Source of the DNA: Sphingobacterium sp.
GTDB lineage: Bacteria > Bacteroidota > Bacteroidia > Sphingobacteriales > Sphingobacteriaceae
Length of the DNA: 64,000 bases
Direction of reading: 5' to 3'
Assembly (NCBI GenBank): GCA_031286695.1
Contig: JAITTY010000001.1
Location: forward strand, 1 to 64,000
This document shows positions 36,216-43,980 of the stretch, piece by piece (within the stretch, counting starts at the first letter, position 1; each line of letters begins with the position of its first letter). The position numbers and the translations under genes were made by a program. A model generated the notes under the pieces. That model had not been told where the DNA came from. It was given only the letters and a program-made list of their open reading frames with translations, and searched no databases.

Positions 36216-36374
36216 GCAAGACAATAATTTGCTTTTCTATGGTTATGCGATGTGAAATGCTAATTGCGCTATAAATGTAGGCACTAAATTAGGAATAATG
36301 CAACTTTAATATATAAAAGCTGGTTTTGAATAGCTAAACGCATATTTTACAAAGGCACAGGGGGGGCAATAGGC

Positions 36375-36410
36375 AAAAAAGAGTATCTGAATCAACAGAT
36401 ACTCTTTTTT
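36375..36410. terminator. Intrinsic terminator (bidirectional)
   Basis: A perfect 15-bp stem, AAAAAAGAGTATCTG against CAGATACTCTTTTTT, with loop AATCAA. It ends the minus-strand LOG-protein transcript. Confidence 0.88.
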
Positions 36411-36423
36411 AAACAGGTACTTC

Positions 36424-37134
36424 TTAGAAGTTTGGTTTCAACAAGTACTTGTCGTAGAATCGGAAAATATGATCCGCAGCCTCTTCGGCAGTATCGACAA
36501 TACGGTATAGTTTCAAATCTTCTTCGCTGATATATTTGTTAGGAATCATTGTATTCTGAACCCAGTCCATCAATCCTTTCCAATATTCAGAGCCAACCAA
36601 TACGATCGGGAAGCGTGCAATTTTGCCTGTTTGAATCAGTGTTATTGCTTCAAAAAGCTCGTCCATTGTTCCGAAGCCTCCTGGCATAACAATATAGCCT
36701 TGAGAATACTTCATGAACATCACTTTTCTGACGAAAAAGTACTTGAATTCAAGTAGTTTGTCGCGATCAATATATTTGTTGTGAAACTGCTCAAATGGTA
36801 ATTCAATATTCAGACCAACAGACTTTCCTCCAGATTCATAAGCACCTTTATTGGCTGCTTCCATAATACCAGGTCCACCGCCCGAAATAATACCATAACC
36901 GCGTTCTGTCAATAAACTGGCAATATCTACCGCCATTTGATAATACTTATGTTCACGTGGAGTACGTGCAGAGCCAAATATCGAAACGCAGGGGCCAATT
37001 TTTGCCAATTTCTCAAATCCATCCACAAACTCCGACATCACTTTAAAAATCTGCCAAGAGTCTTTCACTTTAATTTCCTGCCATGTTTTGTTTTCAAATG
37101 CGCGGATAATTTTATCTTCTTTTGTAATGTCCAT
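36424..37134 (-). CDS. LOG-family protein (cytokinin riboside 5'-monophosphate phosphoribohydrolase-like)
   Basis: Counting from ATG 37134 the protein has 236 residues; an in-frame upstream start would run into the recR promoter region. The Rossmann-like fold shows SIFGSARTP (about 52-60), ISGGGPGIMEAANKGA and the family signature MPGGFGTMDELFEAITLIQT. Family members cleave nucleoside 5'-monophosphates to free base and ribose-5-phosphate. It is divergent from recR. Confidence 0.88.
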   Translation of the reverse strand: MDITKEDKIIRAFENKTWQEIKVKDSWQIFKVMSEFVDGFEKLAKIGPCVSIFGSARTPREHKYYQMAVDIASLLTERGYGIISGGGPGIMEAANKGAYESGGKSVGLNIELPFEQFHNKYIDRDKLLEFKYFFVRKVMFMKYSQGYIVMPGGFGTMDELFEAITLIQTGKIARFPIVLVGSEYWKGLMDWVQNTMIPNKYISEEDLKLYRIVDTAEEAADHIFRFYDKYLLKPNF

Positions 37135-37231
37135 ATATAACGTTATACATTTAATTTCTAAAACCCAATTTTTCAAAAAGGAATACAATATAGCTATTTT
37201 TTTAATACTAGCTACTTTTTCTGATTATTCT

Positions 37232-37239
37232 TACATTTG
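37232..37239 (+). promoter_or_regulatory. recR promoter -7 element
   Basis: TACATTTG matches TAnnTTTG and ends four bases before the recR ATG at 37244, implying a nearly leaderless transcript. No clear -33 TTTG at the usual spacing. Confidence 0.5.
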
Positions 37240-37243
37240 CATT

Positions 37244-37858
37244 ATGAATTTTTCTTCTAAACTTCTTGAGAATGCCGTTGCTGAATTTGGAAAGCTACCA
37301 GGCGTAGGGCAAAAGACAGCATTAAGACTGGTTTTGCATCTGCTGAAGCAATCCGATGCGGATGTAGCTCGTTTTACAGCCTCTATCGATCGCTTGAAAG
37401 AAGATATTCAGTATTGCCAGGAATGTTTCAATATTTCGGATCACAGTATCTGTGAGATATGCGCTTCATTTAAGCGGGATAAAAGCTTAATCTGTGTCGT
37501 TGAAGATACCCGCGATGTGATGGCGATTGAAAATACAAATTCTTATCAAGGAGTATATCATGTCTTGGGTGGTTTGATTTCACCGATGGATGGAATTGGC
37601 CCTGCAGATTTAAAAATTGAAGGATTGCTCAATCGGATCCAGCGTGGAGAAGTTGAAGAAGTTATTCTGGCACTTTCCGCAACAATGGAAGGAGATACCA
37701 CCATTTTTTATTTATATCGGAAATTACGTGAGTTTGATGTTAAAATCACAACAATCGCCCGTGGTATAGCATTTGGTGGAGAATTGGAATATGTGGATGA
37801 ACTTACCTTAGGACGATCTATTGCAACAAGGGTCCCTTACGAGCGCCATGTTGGTTAA
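37244..37858 (+). CDS. recR: Recombination mediator protein RecR
   Basis: The protein has 204 residues from ATG 37244 (MNFSSKLLENAVAEFGKLPG, the canonical start); longer in-frame starts cross the promoter. The helix-hairpin-helix LPGVGQKTALRLVLHLL, a four-Cys zinc finger (CQECFNISDHSICEICAS) and a Toprim domain (CVVEDTRDVMAIEN) are in order. It works with RecO and RecF to load RecA on gapped DNA. Its TAA overlaps the stop of the convergent DUF2236 gene. Confidence 0.96.
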   Translation: MNFSSKLLENAVAEFGKLPGVGQKTALRLVLHLLKQSDADVARFTASIDRLKEDIQYCQECFNISDHSICEICASFKRDKSLICVVEDTRDVMAIENTNSYQGVYHVLGGLISPMDGIGPADLKIEGLLNRIQRGEVEEVILALSATMEGDTTIFYLYRKLREFDVKITTIARGIAFGGELEYVDELTLGRSIATRVPYERHVG

Positions 37859-39030
37859 TTGTATTTCAGGTAGATTTGTTTCACACCCTCGTGTACTTTT
37901 CTTCCTTTGTGGATCTGTTGTTGTCGCCATAAGCTGTCGGTAACCATACGATTTGCTTTTTTATTTTTTAAAATATTCACATAAGCAATTTTACCGAGTA
38001 CCGTTTTCTTTAAGCCCAATAGTGAACACGAATAGTCTCCCAATAGATAATGATTGTAATAGAGATGAATTTCACGCATAAGCTTTCTTCCCCATTTGTT
38101 TGTGGGGTAGGCTGCATTAATCGGTTCTTCCATGAGTGCTTTCGCTAAGGCTAAACTATCCTGATCTCCTGATCGTTGGGTCATCGTCCAATAATACAAA
38201 GCTTCAATAGCTTGCTCCTCTGTGTCGGGTAGAAGTTGAAGGGGAATACCCAGCAATGTCCCGATAAATTTCCAGACATGAAATACACCTTCAACCTCGC
38301 TTTTCAATATATTGAATTTCATGCGTTTTAGCCCTGTTAGATAAACAAGAGAGAATCCGAGGTTGGTCGCAAGCATATCCCATGTGTTTAAAGGGGCACC
38401 CCATTTTTCTGATTGCCACTGACCGTGCTTTAAAATGTTTAATCGTGCATACGAATGGATACATCGGGTAAGTAGGATGGCCTCAATACCGATATTACCC
38501 TTTTTCAGCGCATTATCACCAGTGATATCAACCCAAAAGGTGACCGTTTCGGTGAGCCGTTTGACAGCACCTTTTTTTAATGCGCCTGTAAAAATTAATG
38601 GTTTATTGATGGCACTGGATTCATAGCCCCCCATGAGGACATAATCGCGTAGTACGATAAGGCCTGATAAACCAGAACGTTGACTTAGGCCAATACCTTG
38701 TTCTATCTTATCCCAATCTAACCAAGAAGGGTTGAGATCTAATGTATTTAGAAAATTTACCAATACGGGTTTGTATGCAGCAGCAATAGGTTTACCTGCA
38801 AGTGCATCTTTGAGCAGTTGTTGACCTTGAGGGAAACCAATTTTTAGGTGCAGCTGCTCGACAAGTTGGTCGCAGCTCTTGTCATATTGATCGAGTAAAG
38901 GAGTAAATTGATCGGCAGCAGCGATCGAAGGTTTAGTCGGCAATTTGCGAAGCAATTCGACACCAAGACCCTTTGACCAATAAAAAGAAAATGAACTTGT
39001 ATTAACTTGATAACGTTCGGGTAATCGCAT
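37855..39030 (-). CDS. Oxygenase MpaB-family/DUF2236 protein
   Basis: The protein has 391 residues from ATG 39030; a TTG at 39051 would overlap the upstream gene. The fold is all-helical. Visible family features are SGLIVLRDYVLMGGYES, TRCIHSYARLNIL (probable haem-region His) and LPDTEEQAIEALYYWT. Relatives include fungal MpaB, an oxygenase of lipid-like side chains, and latex-clearing proteins. Function here is unknown. It is the last of three minus-strand genes. Confidence 0.75.
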   Translation of the reverse strand: MRLPERYQVNTSSFSFYWSKGLGVELLRKLPTKPSIAAADQFTPLLDQYDKSCDQLVEQLHLKIGFPQGQQLLKDALAGKPIAAAYKPVLVNFLNTLDLNPSWLDWDKIEQGIGLSQRSGLSGLIVLRDYVLMGGYESSAINKPLIFTGALKKGAVKRLTETVTFWVDITGDNALKKGNIGIEAILLTRCIHSYARLNILKHGQWQSEKWGAPLNTWDMLATNLGFSLVYLTGLKRMKFNILKSEVEGVFHVWKFIGTLLGIPLQLLPDTEEQAIEALYYWTMTQRSGDQDSLALAKALMEEPINAAYPTNKWGRKLMREIHLYYNHYLLGDYSCSLLGLKKTVLGKIAYVNILKNKKANRMVTDSLWRQQQIHKGRKVHEGVKQIYLKYN

Positions 39031-39035
39031 ATCTT

Positions 39036-39389
39036 TTATTGAATTGTCCAAACTGTATAACTTCCAGTTAGTGTGATACTATCATTTGTTTTATTAAACT
39101 CAAAGTCTATATAATCCATTTGACACGATAAGAGATCACTGCAACAAAATTGACGATCAATTTTAAAATGAAGTCTAAAAGAACCTCCTATATTCTCTGC
39201 ATAAAAAGTCAGCCCACTTATGCTAAAGTCACTTAAATGTGGTGCTCCATCTTTATCTTCCAATTGATCGATAACGTAATCATTGATTTCTTTCTGATGT
39301 TTTTCAATGAATGGCAGGAGCTCATGATCAGTGAATGGAATGCTTAAATCGTTTTTTTCTACTGGGATTCTGATGTTAATTTCTGTCAT
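39036..39389 (-). CDS. Hypothetical protein
   Basis: The protein has 117 residues and is acidic and soluble, with predicted beta-rich C-terminal strands (FRLHFKIDRQFCCSDLLSC; SITLTGSYTVWTIQ). Two Cys pairs (CC and C) could form disulphides or bind metal. It starts 14 bases after the preceding gene and ends five bases before the DUF2236 ATG, so the three genes are co-transcribed. I do not recognise the family. Confidence 0.55.
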   Translation of the reverse strand: MTEINIRIPVEKNDLSIPFTDHELLPFIEKHQKEINDYVIDQLEDKDGAPHLSDFSISGLTFYAENIGGSFRLHFKIDRQFCCSDLLSCQMDYIDFEFNKTNDSITLTGSYTVWTIQ

Positions 39390-39403
39390 CTTATTATGCT
39401 GTA

Positions 39404-40018
39404 CTAATAAAGATCCCTCCAGTTTGGGATATATAAACTGAAAATTGCTTCTGTTTCCTTTGGAGTCTTATGAGCAAATTTACAGAAAGCCTTTAGAATA
39501 ATTAGATTGATCTGTTCTTTTTTAAAATCAATTAGTCGATTTGAAAATTGAAATCCACCTTTCACGATTCTAAAATCGCTTTTAGGTAGTTTATGGATAG
39601 TTACTGTTGTGACATCATATATATCCAATTGCTCCTCCCAGTAGGCAATTTGCTTGATGACTTCATGGTAGAGTAGTTCCTGACTCCATTTGTGCAGTAA
39701 TTTCAATGTATTTGTGCTCTTCTTTTGATGTACACATATACTCGTTGCTCTCAATTCGATGGTTGCTAGCGTTGTGGAAGGGTATATTTTGACCAAATAA
39801 GGTTTTCCAAATAGGTAGTAGGGATCTTCTAGATAGGAATAGGATATACCTTCCGATTTACTTTCTGGAGGGTTTAACTTGATGTACTCTTTAAGGAAAG
39901 CAACATCGCAATGTACTGGAGCATATACACGATAGGGTGATGAACTACCCAAAATTTGTATATAATCTTTATTCCAGGGAACTATTTCATAGAATATTCT
40001 GCCAATTTCGATTTGCAT
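39404..40018 (-). CDS. Probable degenerate YgjP/DUF45-type metallopeptidase-fold protein
   Basis: The protein has 204 residues. The C-terminal half follows the WLM/DUF45 layout (a helix with LLHKWSQELLYHEVI, a strand pair ending GGFQFSNRLI, then a helix and an IPNW motif), where the family has the zinc motif HExxH. Here the aligned helix reads KAFCK, so both His and the Glu are lost. If the fold assignment is right, it is a catalytically dead relative, perhaps a binding or regulatory protein. It is the first gene of a three-gene minus-strand group with a 117-residue unknown and a DUF2236 protein. The assignment rests on my own alignment by eye. Confidence 0.45.
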   Translation of the reverse strand: MQIEIGRIFYEIVPWNKDYIQILGSSSPYRVYAPVHCDVAFLKEYIKLNPPESKSEGISYSYLEDPYYLFGKPYLVKIYPSTTLATIELRATSICVHQKKSTNTLKLLHKWSQELLYHEVIKQIAYWEEQLDIYDVTTVTIHKLPKSDFRIVKGGFQFSNRLIDFKKEQINLIILKAFCKFAHKTPKETEAIFSLYIPNWRDLY

Positions 40019-40257
40019 TGCTCAATTTTAAATTAGATATGGGGCGTCGGCATTCAAGATCGCTTGATACCCTACCAGCTGTGTTAAAGTAACATTTTTT
40101 TATATTAAACAATAGTTATAATCGTAATAATTTTCTTTTACAAGGAGTCCAAACAATAAGAGTTTCGTATGAACAAATTGTAGCTTACGAGTAATCAACT
40201 TCGGATTGTAAGTAGTATGTCTGTACGATGTAACCATGGTAGATGCACTATAAAAAG

Positions 40258-40301
40258 GTGGACTCAACGTGGACTTACTGTGGACTCAATGTGCTTACAG
40301 T
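40258..40301. repeat. Four tandem 11-base repeats
   Basis: The units are GTGGACTCAAC, GTGGACTTACT, GTGGACTCAAT and GTGCTTACAGT. The first three differ at two to four positions and the fourth is a diverged copy. The array ends about 105 bases upstream of the araC start; an eleven-base period places copies on one face of the helix, as for a repeated regulator site. Confidence 0.6.
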
Positions 40302-40387
40302 ACGAACTTGGTCACTATTTAGTAGTAATTTCTAGCATTGTTGTCAGCTTTCACTAGCTTTTGTTTTTTGTTTTAATATTTAGATAC

Positions 40388-40395
40388 TATCTTTG
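40388..40395 (+). promoter_or_regulatory. araC-type gene promoter -7 element
   Basis: TATCTTTG matches TAnnTTTG and ends 11 bases before the ATG at 40407. A TTTG at 40367-40370 is 17 bases upstream, slightly closer than the usual 19. Confidence 0.55.
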
Positions 40396-40406
40396 GAATA
40401 CTGATT

Positions 40407-41258
40407 ATGTATCAACCCAACGACCATTTCCCAATATTAGACCTGCAGAAATTTCAGGATGGAATTATCGCTGACCGCGATTTGCTTTTTCATGAGCTCA
40501 TTGGTCCACGGGAAATTAGTGAACCGCATAAACACGATTTTTTTATCCTTTTATTGTTTCAGGAGTCTGTAGGCACACATACAATAGATTTTGATCGTTT
40601 TGTACTTGGCAGAAATCAGCTACATCTGGTTTTTCCGGGACAGGTACATCAGTGGCAGATGGCAGATCCTACCTATGCATTGCAGCTTATGATCAGTAGA
40701 TGCTGGTTTGAGAGCCTGTTGCCCGCATTGCGGTTTCCCATTTCGTACTATTTGAAGCATTTAGTCATCAATCTTTCCGAAACAAGCTTTCAATCGTTAC
40801 TAGTTGAATTCAAGGCAATTTCTGAAAATTTGATGGAGAAGGAGATTTTATGGGAATTGGTATATGCACGGCTTAAAGTTATCGCACTTATGATCAGTAA
40901 GATTGTTCAGGATAATTTTGATGATTATGAACAATATCAGGATAATCCGATTATGGCAAAATTTGTTCAGCTTATCGATGAATGGTATAAAAGTGAAAAA
41001 TCAGTCGCTTTTTATGCCGAGAAGCTAAATATTTCCGCAAATTATCTGAATGTTTTAAGTAATCGGGTGTTACAAAAGTCAGCTTCATTTTTGATTCAGG
41101 AACGTGTATTATTAGAAGCAAAGCGCTTGCTGAAAATTTCGGATAAAACGATCAAAGCTATTGTCTTTGATTTAGGATTTTACGATAATGCAAGCTTTAG
41201 CAAGTTTTTTAAAAGCCATACGAATATGACGCCAAGTCAGTTTAAAGCGCAGCCATAA
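40407..41258 (+). CDS. AraC-family transcriptional regulator
   Basis: The protein has 283 residues with an N-terminal cupin-like sensor domain (EPHKHDFFILLLF; LVFPGQVHQWQM) and a C-terminal double helix-turn-helix (SVAFYAEKLNISANYLNVLS; KAIVFDLGFYDNASFSKFFK; MTPSQFK). It lies 76 bases upstream of the amidohydrolase gene in the same direction, suggesting it controls that gene in response to its substrate. Confidence 0.92.
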   Translation: MYQPNDHFPILDLQKFQDGIIADRDLLFHELIGPREISEPHKHDFFILLLFQESVGTHTIDFDRFVLGRNQLHLVFPGQVHQWQMADPTYALQLMISRCWFESLLPALRFPISYYLKHLVINLSETSFQSLLVEFKAISENLMEKEILWELVYARLKVIALMISKIVQDNFDDYEQYQDNPIMAKFVQLIDEWYKSEKSVAFYAEKLNISANYLNVLSNRVLQKSASFLIQERVLLEAKRLLKISDKTIKAIVFDLGFYDNASFSKFFKSHTNMTPSQFKAQP

Positions 41259-41334
41259 TATCTACACAAGCTGTGATAATTCGTACAAAGATCGTTGTCT
41301 CAAATCACTTAGCTTTGGTGAAAATCGTATAGGC

Positions 41335-42588
41335 ATGAATGAAATCAATCAAAATCAAGATACTTATTTGTTGAAGAATGTTTTGCTAGAAACAGGCTTT
41401 CTTTATGAGAAAGAAGAAATTGTTGCTACGAAAACGGCATTATTTGATATTCAAATTGAGGCAAATAAGATAAAAAATATTGAGCCGGCGCAATTGGCGA
41501 CGAATGGAAAAGGCTTTGATGTGAAAGGTAAATTGGCCTTACCACCATTCCGTGATATGCACATTCATCTGGATAAAACATTATATGGTCTACCCTGGAA
41601 GGCGGTATTTCCGAAAAACAGGACTGTAAAAGATATGATTGCCAAGGAACAGGTAATCATCCCTGAATTGTTGAAAACCTCTGTTGAACGGGCCGAAAAA
41701 TTAATAGGGTTATTGCAGGGATACGGAACAAATTTTGCACGCACTCATTTTAATGTAGATCCAACATCGGGGACAAAGTCATTGGAGCATTTGTTACTGG
41801 CGCTGGAACATTTAAAATATTCCTTTGCTGCAGAACTGGTCGCATTCCCCCAACATGGCTTATTCTATACAGAATCCGCGAAGTTAATGGAGGAAGTTGC
41901 AAAATGGGATCAAGTAGATTTTATTGGTGGTTTGGATCCATTTAGTATTGATGGCAGTATCGAGAAACCGATGGACTTGACGGTTCGACTTGCATTGGAT
42001 AACAACAAAGGAATCGATATCCACTTACATGAGGGTGGGGAATCAGGTGTTAAGACCATACATTATTTGATTGATAAAGCATTGGAAAATCCGGTATTGC
42101 AGGGACGTACATTTATAAGTCATGCTTTCGCCTTAGGCTACATGTCGAAAAAAGACTTAGAATATACAGCCGAGCGACTGGCAGAATCAAAAGTTGGCAT
42201 ATGTAGTTCGGTTCCCTTCCGCAATATGTTGATGCCATTTCGGGAATTGAAAAAGGCGGGAGTGGAAGTTTTTGTAGGGAACGACAATGTTCAGGACCAT
42301 TGGGGTACTTTCGGGAGTGGTAATATGCTTCAAAAAGCTAATCTCACCGCACAATTGTATGGTTATGAAACTGAATTCGAGCTATCCCGTTGCCTTCGTT
42401 ATGCGACCAATGGCAAAATTCCGCTTGATGACCAGGGAAATTCCGTGTGGCCAAAAGTAGGAGATGATGCTAGCCTCCTTTTTGTCGATGCTAGTTGTTC
42501 GGCAGAAGCAGTTTCTCGTATCTCGACCGTGGATGGGCTTATTCATCAGGGAAATGTTGTCAAATGGAATAATAGTTCCCAAGCTTAA
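41335..42588 (+). CDS. Amidohydrolase-family protein, cytosine deaminase-like
   Basis: The protein has 417 residues. TIM-barrel metal motifs are present: MHIHLDK (HxH, about 80-86), DIHLHEGGESG with the catalytic-type Glu, SHAFALG, and the Asp motif GNDNVQDHWG. The pattern resembles CodA-type deaminases, but substrate loops are not diagnostic, so another cyclic amide is possible. A paired inverted repeat (42612-42655) follows. Control by the adjacent AraC regulator is likely. Confidence 0.85.
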   Translation: MNEINQNQDTYLLKNVLLETGFLYEKEEIVATKTALFDIQIEANKIKNIEPAQLATNGKGFDVKGKLALPPFRDMHIHLDKTLYGLPWKAVFPKNRTVKDMIAKEQVIIPELLKTSVERAEKLIGLLQGYGTNFARTHFNVDPTSGTKSLEHLLLALEHLKYSFAAELVAFPQHGLFYTESAKLMEEVAKWDQVDFIGGLDPFSIDGSIEKPMDLTVRLALDNNKGIDIHLHEGGESGVKTIHYLIDKALENPVLQGRTFISHAFALGYMSKKDLEYTAERLAESKVGICSSVPFRNMLMPFRELKKAGVEVFVGNDNVQDHWGTFGSGNMLQKANLTAQLYGYETEFELSRCLRYATNGKIPLDDQGNSVWPKVGDDASLLFVDASCSAEAVSRISTVDGLIHQGNVVKWNNSSQA

Positions 42589-42611
42589 TTGAAAGTAGCA
42601 AATAATCATAA

Positions 42612-42655
42612 ATTGAAAATGCCAATTTATTGTCTAGAAAATTGGCATTTTCAAT
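42612..42655. terminator. Hairpin between convergent genes
   Basis: ATTGAAAATGCCAAT pairs with ATTGGCATTTTCAAT, a 15-bp perfect stem with a 14-base loop. The flanks lack a long T-tract, but the A/T-rich outer stem can serve both converging genes. Confidence 0.65.
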
Positions 42656-42669
42656 GCTGGGGGGAACGT

Positions 42670-43257
42670 TTAGTGTAGGAAAGTCGTCTTGCAGTAATCT
42701 ATTTTATAGGAACCTTGCTCATTGACCAATTGAACTTCATTTTTTGTTCGGATGTTATCACCATAATCAATAAATACGATAAATTTGCTTTCCGTTATTT
42801 TGTCGATTTTAACATCCTTGATATCCAATGCGTCATCATTACCTCTTCCAAATAACCAGGTTTCCTCCGTATATAAGGGATAGATTTTTTTCCATTTGGC
42901 CTTGTAAGCTGCCTCAGCTTTGGGTAGTTCTTCATCCGTGAGGTTAGATGGTCCGTAAATTTCATTGGCATCTTTTAAAAAGGCTTGGAATCGCTTGGTA
43001 CATAATGCATCCTCTTTATCCAGATAGTAACAATATTTTCCAGATGCGGAACCTGTACATTGAAAAATTCCTTTCAACCAGGTTTCAGCTTGCTGATGCT
43101 GCCCCACTGCCGTGTCCTGCTCCGCCGTCCTTGTGCTGTCTTTGAATGGTATTTGCTTTGCAGGATGATTTGCAGTAGCGCTTTTATGGTCTTGCGCTGA
43201 ATTTGTACAGCTTGCTAGCATGCAAAACAGCACTATTGTTGCATATAAACTCTTCAT
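42670..43257 (-). CDS. Predicted lipoprotein of unknown function
   Basis: Counting from ATG 43257 the protein has 195 residues. A lipobox (CMLASC) gives lipidation near residue 16; a Ser/Thr/Gln-rich linker follows, then a compact domain (about 60-195) with ASGKYCYYLDK, ETWLFGRGNDDALDIKDVKI and VFIDYGDN. The domain resembles DUF3828-like periplasmic domains, but I am not certain. It converges with the amidohydrolase gene. Confidence 0.65.
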   Translation of the reverse strand: MKSLYATIVLFCMLASCTNSAQDHKSATANHPAKQIPFKDSTRTAEQDTAVGQHQQAETWLKGIFQCTGSASGKYCYYLDKEDALCTKRFQAFLKDANEIYGPSNLTDEELPKAEAAYKAKWKKIYPLYTEETWLFGRGNDDALDIKDVKIDKITESKFIVFIDYGDNIRTKNEVQLVNEQGSYKIDYCKTTFLH

Positions 43258-43766
43258 GTTTTGATATTGTCTTAATCTAGGTATAAAATTAGGATATAAA
43301 TCGCATAACGTGATCACGGATTTCCGCTATATTCGACAGAATATTCACCCAAAAATCCAATTTCCCATTCTTTCTGAAATAAAGCAGTGCTCCGTGCGTG
43401 TATCGTGCGCGGTATGGACGCAATGAATCTGCGTAGTTAAGGGCTTTTAATTTTTTTTATACTATTTTATTTATTTTTATTTTCTGTATATCAGTGTTTT
43501 ATGATTATTTTTAGATTTTTAATATTTCTTTTTGTTGTTACGCAAATTCCCTGCGCATTAACCCAACGATATTTGTAATGTCAACAATGACAAACGTTCT
43601 TTGATGGAAATTATAGCGAAAAGCTTTAAGATATATACTTTATTGTAAAGTATAAAGAAGCCTTTCTTCTTCAGATGGCATCCTGGTCACCTGTTTCAAT
43701 ATAGCAGGTTAGTATTGTCCTCTATGAGATTCAATATACTGATAAAACGAGAAGATGAGAGGAAAG
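43258..43766. other. AT-rich leader region before the permuted tRNA array
   Basis: No protein gene lies here. Visible structure: a perfect 9-bp hairpin TATACTTTA-TTG-TAAAGTATA (43634-43654), an ACCTG/CAGGT stem near 43690-43709, and AGTATTG/CAATATACT arms flanking CCTCT near 43711-43740. These could be the 5' part of a structured RNA continuing into the array. I see no clear TTTG/TAnnTTTG promoter or sigma-54 site, so the transcription start is unknown. Confidence 0.5.
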
Positions 43767-43829
43767 TGCTAGTGTTAGAGGTTCGAATCCTCTCCTGTAA
43801 AAAAGGTAGCTCAAGGGTAGAGCATAGCA
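43767..43829 (+). ncRNA. Circularly permuted tRNA-like module 1
   Basis: Order along the strand: TGCTA (3' anticodon-stem side), variable GTGTT, T arm AGAGG-TTCGAAT-CCTCT (43777-43793), a short acceptor hairpin CCTGT-AAA-AAAGG with one G-A mismatch (43794-43806), TA (positions 8-9), D arm GCTC-AAGGGTA-GAGC (43809-43823), A26, then TAGCA (43825-43829), which is the exact complement of TGCTA. All core tRNA features are there, but the molecule is opened at the anticodon loop and closed at the acceptor end. No 3' CCA end can exist. A normal degraded tRNA would not show this compensating pairing. Confidence 0.8.
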
Positions 43830-43833
43830 GTTA

Positions 43834-43902
43834 GTTGTGGGTCGTAGGTTCGATTCCTACTCCTGAGCAATCGGGATAGTTCAGTCTGGTTAGAACAACA
43901 AC
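43834..43902 (+). ncRNA. Circularly permuted tRNA-like module 2
   Basis: It begins four bases (GTTA) after module 1. Order: GTTGT, variable GGGTC, T arm GTAGG-TTCGATT-CCTAC (43844-43860), acceptor TCCTGA-GCAA-TCGGGA (43861-43876, one wobble, GNRA tetraloop), TA, D arm GTTC-AGTCTGGTTA-GAAC (43879-43896), A26, ACAAC (43898-43902) complementary to GTTGT. This is the cleanest of the three: every helix of a cloverleaf forms with standard lengths, except that the two termini lie in the anticodon loop. Confidence 0.85.
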
Positions 43903-43910
43903 ACAATCGT

Positions 43911-43980
43911 GTGGGTTCGAATCCCACTTCCATTTTCGGATGGAATAGCATAAGGGTATTGCACCGAACTGTTCATTCGG
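43911..43980 (+). ncRNA. Circularly permuted tRNA-like module 3
   Basis: Order: T arm GTGGG-TTCGAAT-CCCAC (43911-43927), acceptor TTCCATT-TTCG-GATGGAA (43928-43945, a UUCG tetraloop closed by a wobble), TA, D arm GCAT-AAGGGTA-TTGC (43948-43962, inner pair mismatched), A26, then a complete anticodon arm CCGAA-CTGTTCA-TTCGG (43964-43980). Here the break lies in the variable loop instead of the anticodon loop. The anticodon by register would be GTT, but position 37 is C, and the module has no free acceptor end. The sequence after 43980 does not give a convincing second T arm. Confidence 0.75.

Larger units (their letters stand above)
40019..40406. other. 388-base intergenic region between divergent genes
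   Basis: The region holds four tandem 11-base units (40258-40301) and the araC promoter. The remainder is AT-rich with no gene or terminator. Confidence 0.5.

Noticed and set aside
43681..43760. Sigma-54 (RtcR-type) promoter before the RtcB locus, near TGGCATCC
   Set aside because: TGGCA is present but no TTGC follows at the required spacing; no rtcR gene is in the window.
43767..43980. Three ordinary or pseudo tRNA genes
   Set aside because: Read in normal order, the acceptor strands do not pair and the anticodon arms are missing in two units. Read as permuted modules, every helix forms, so the permuted reading is preferred.
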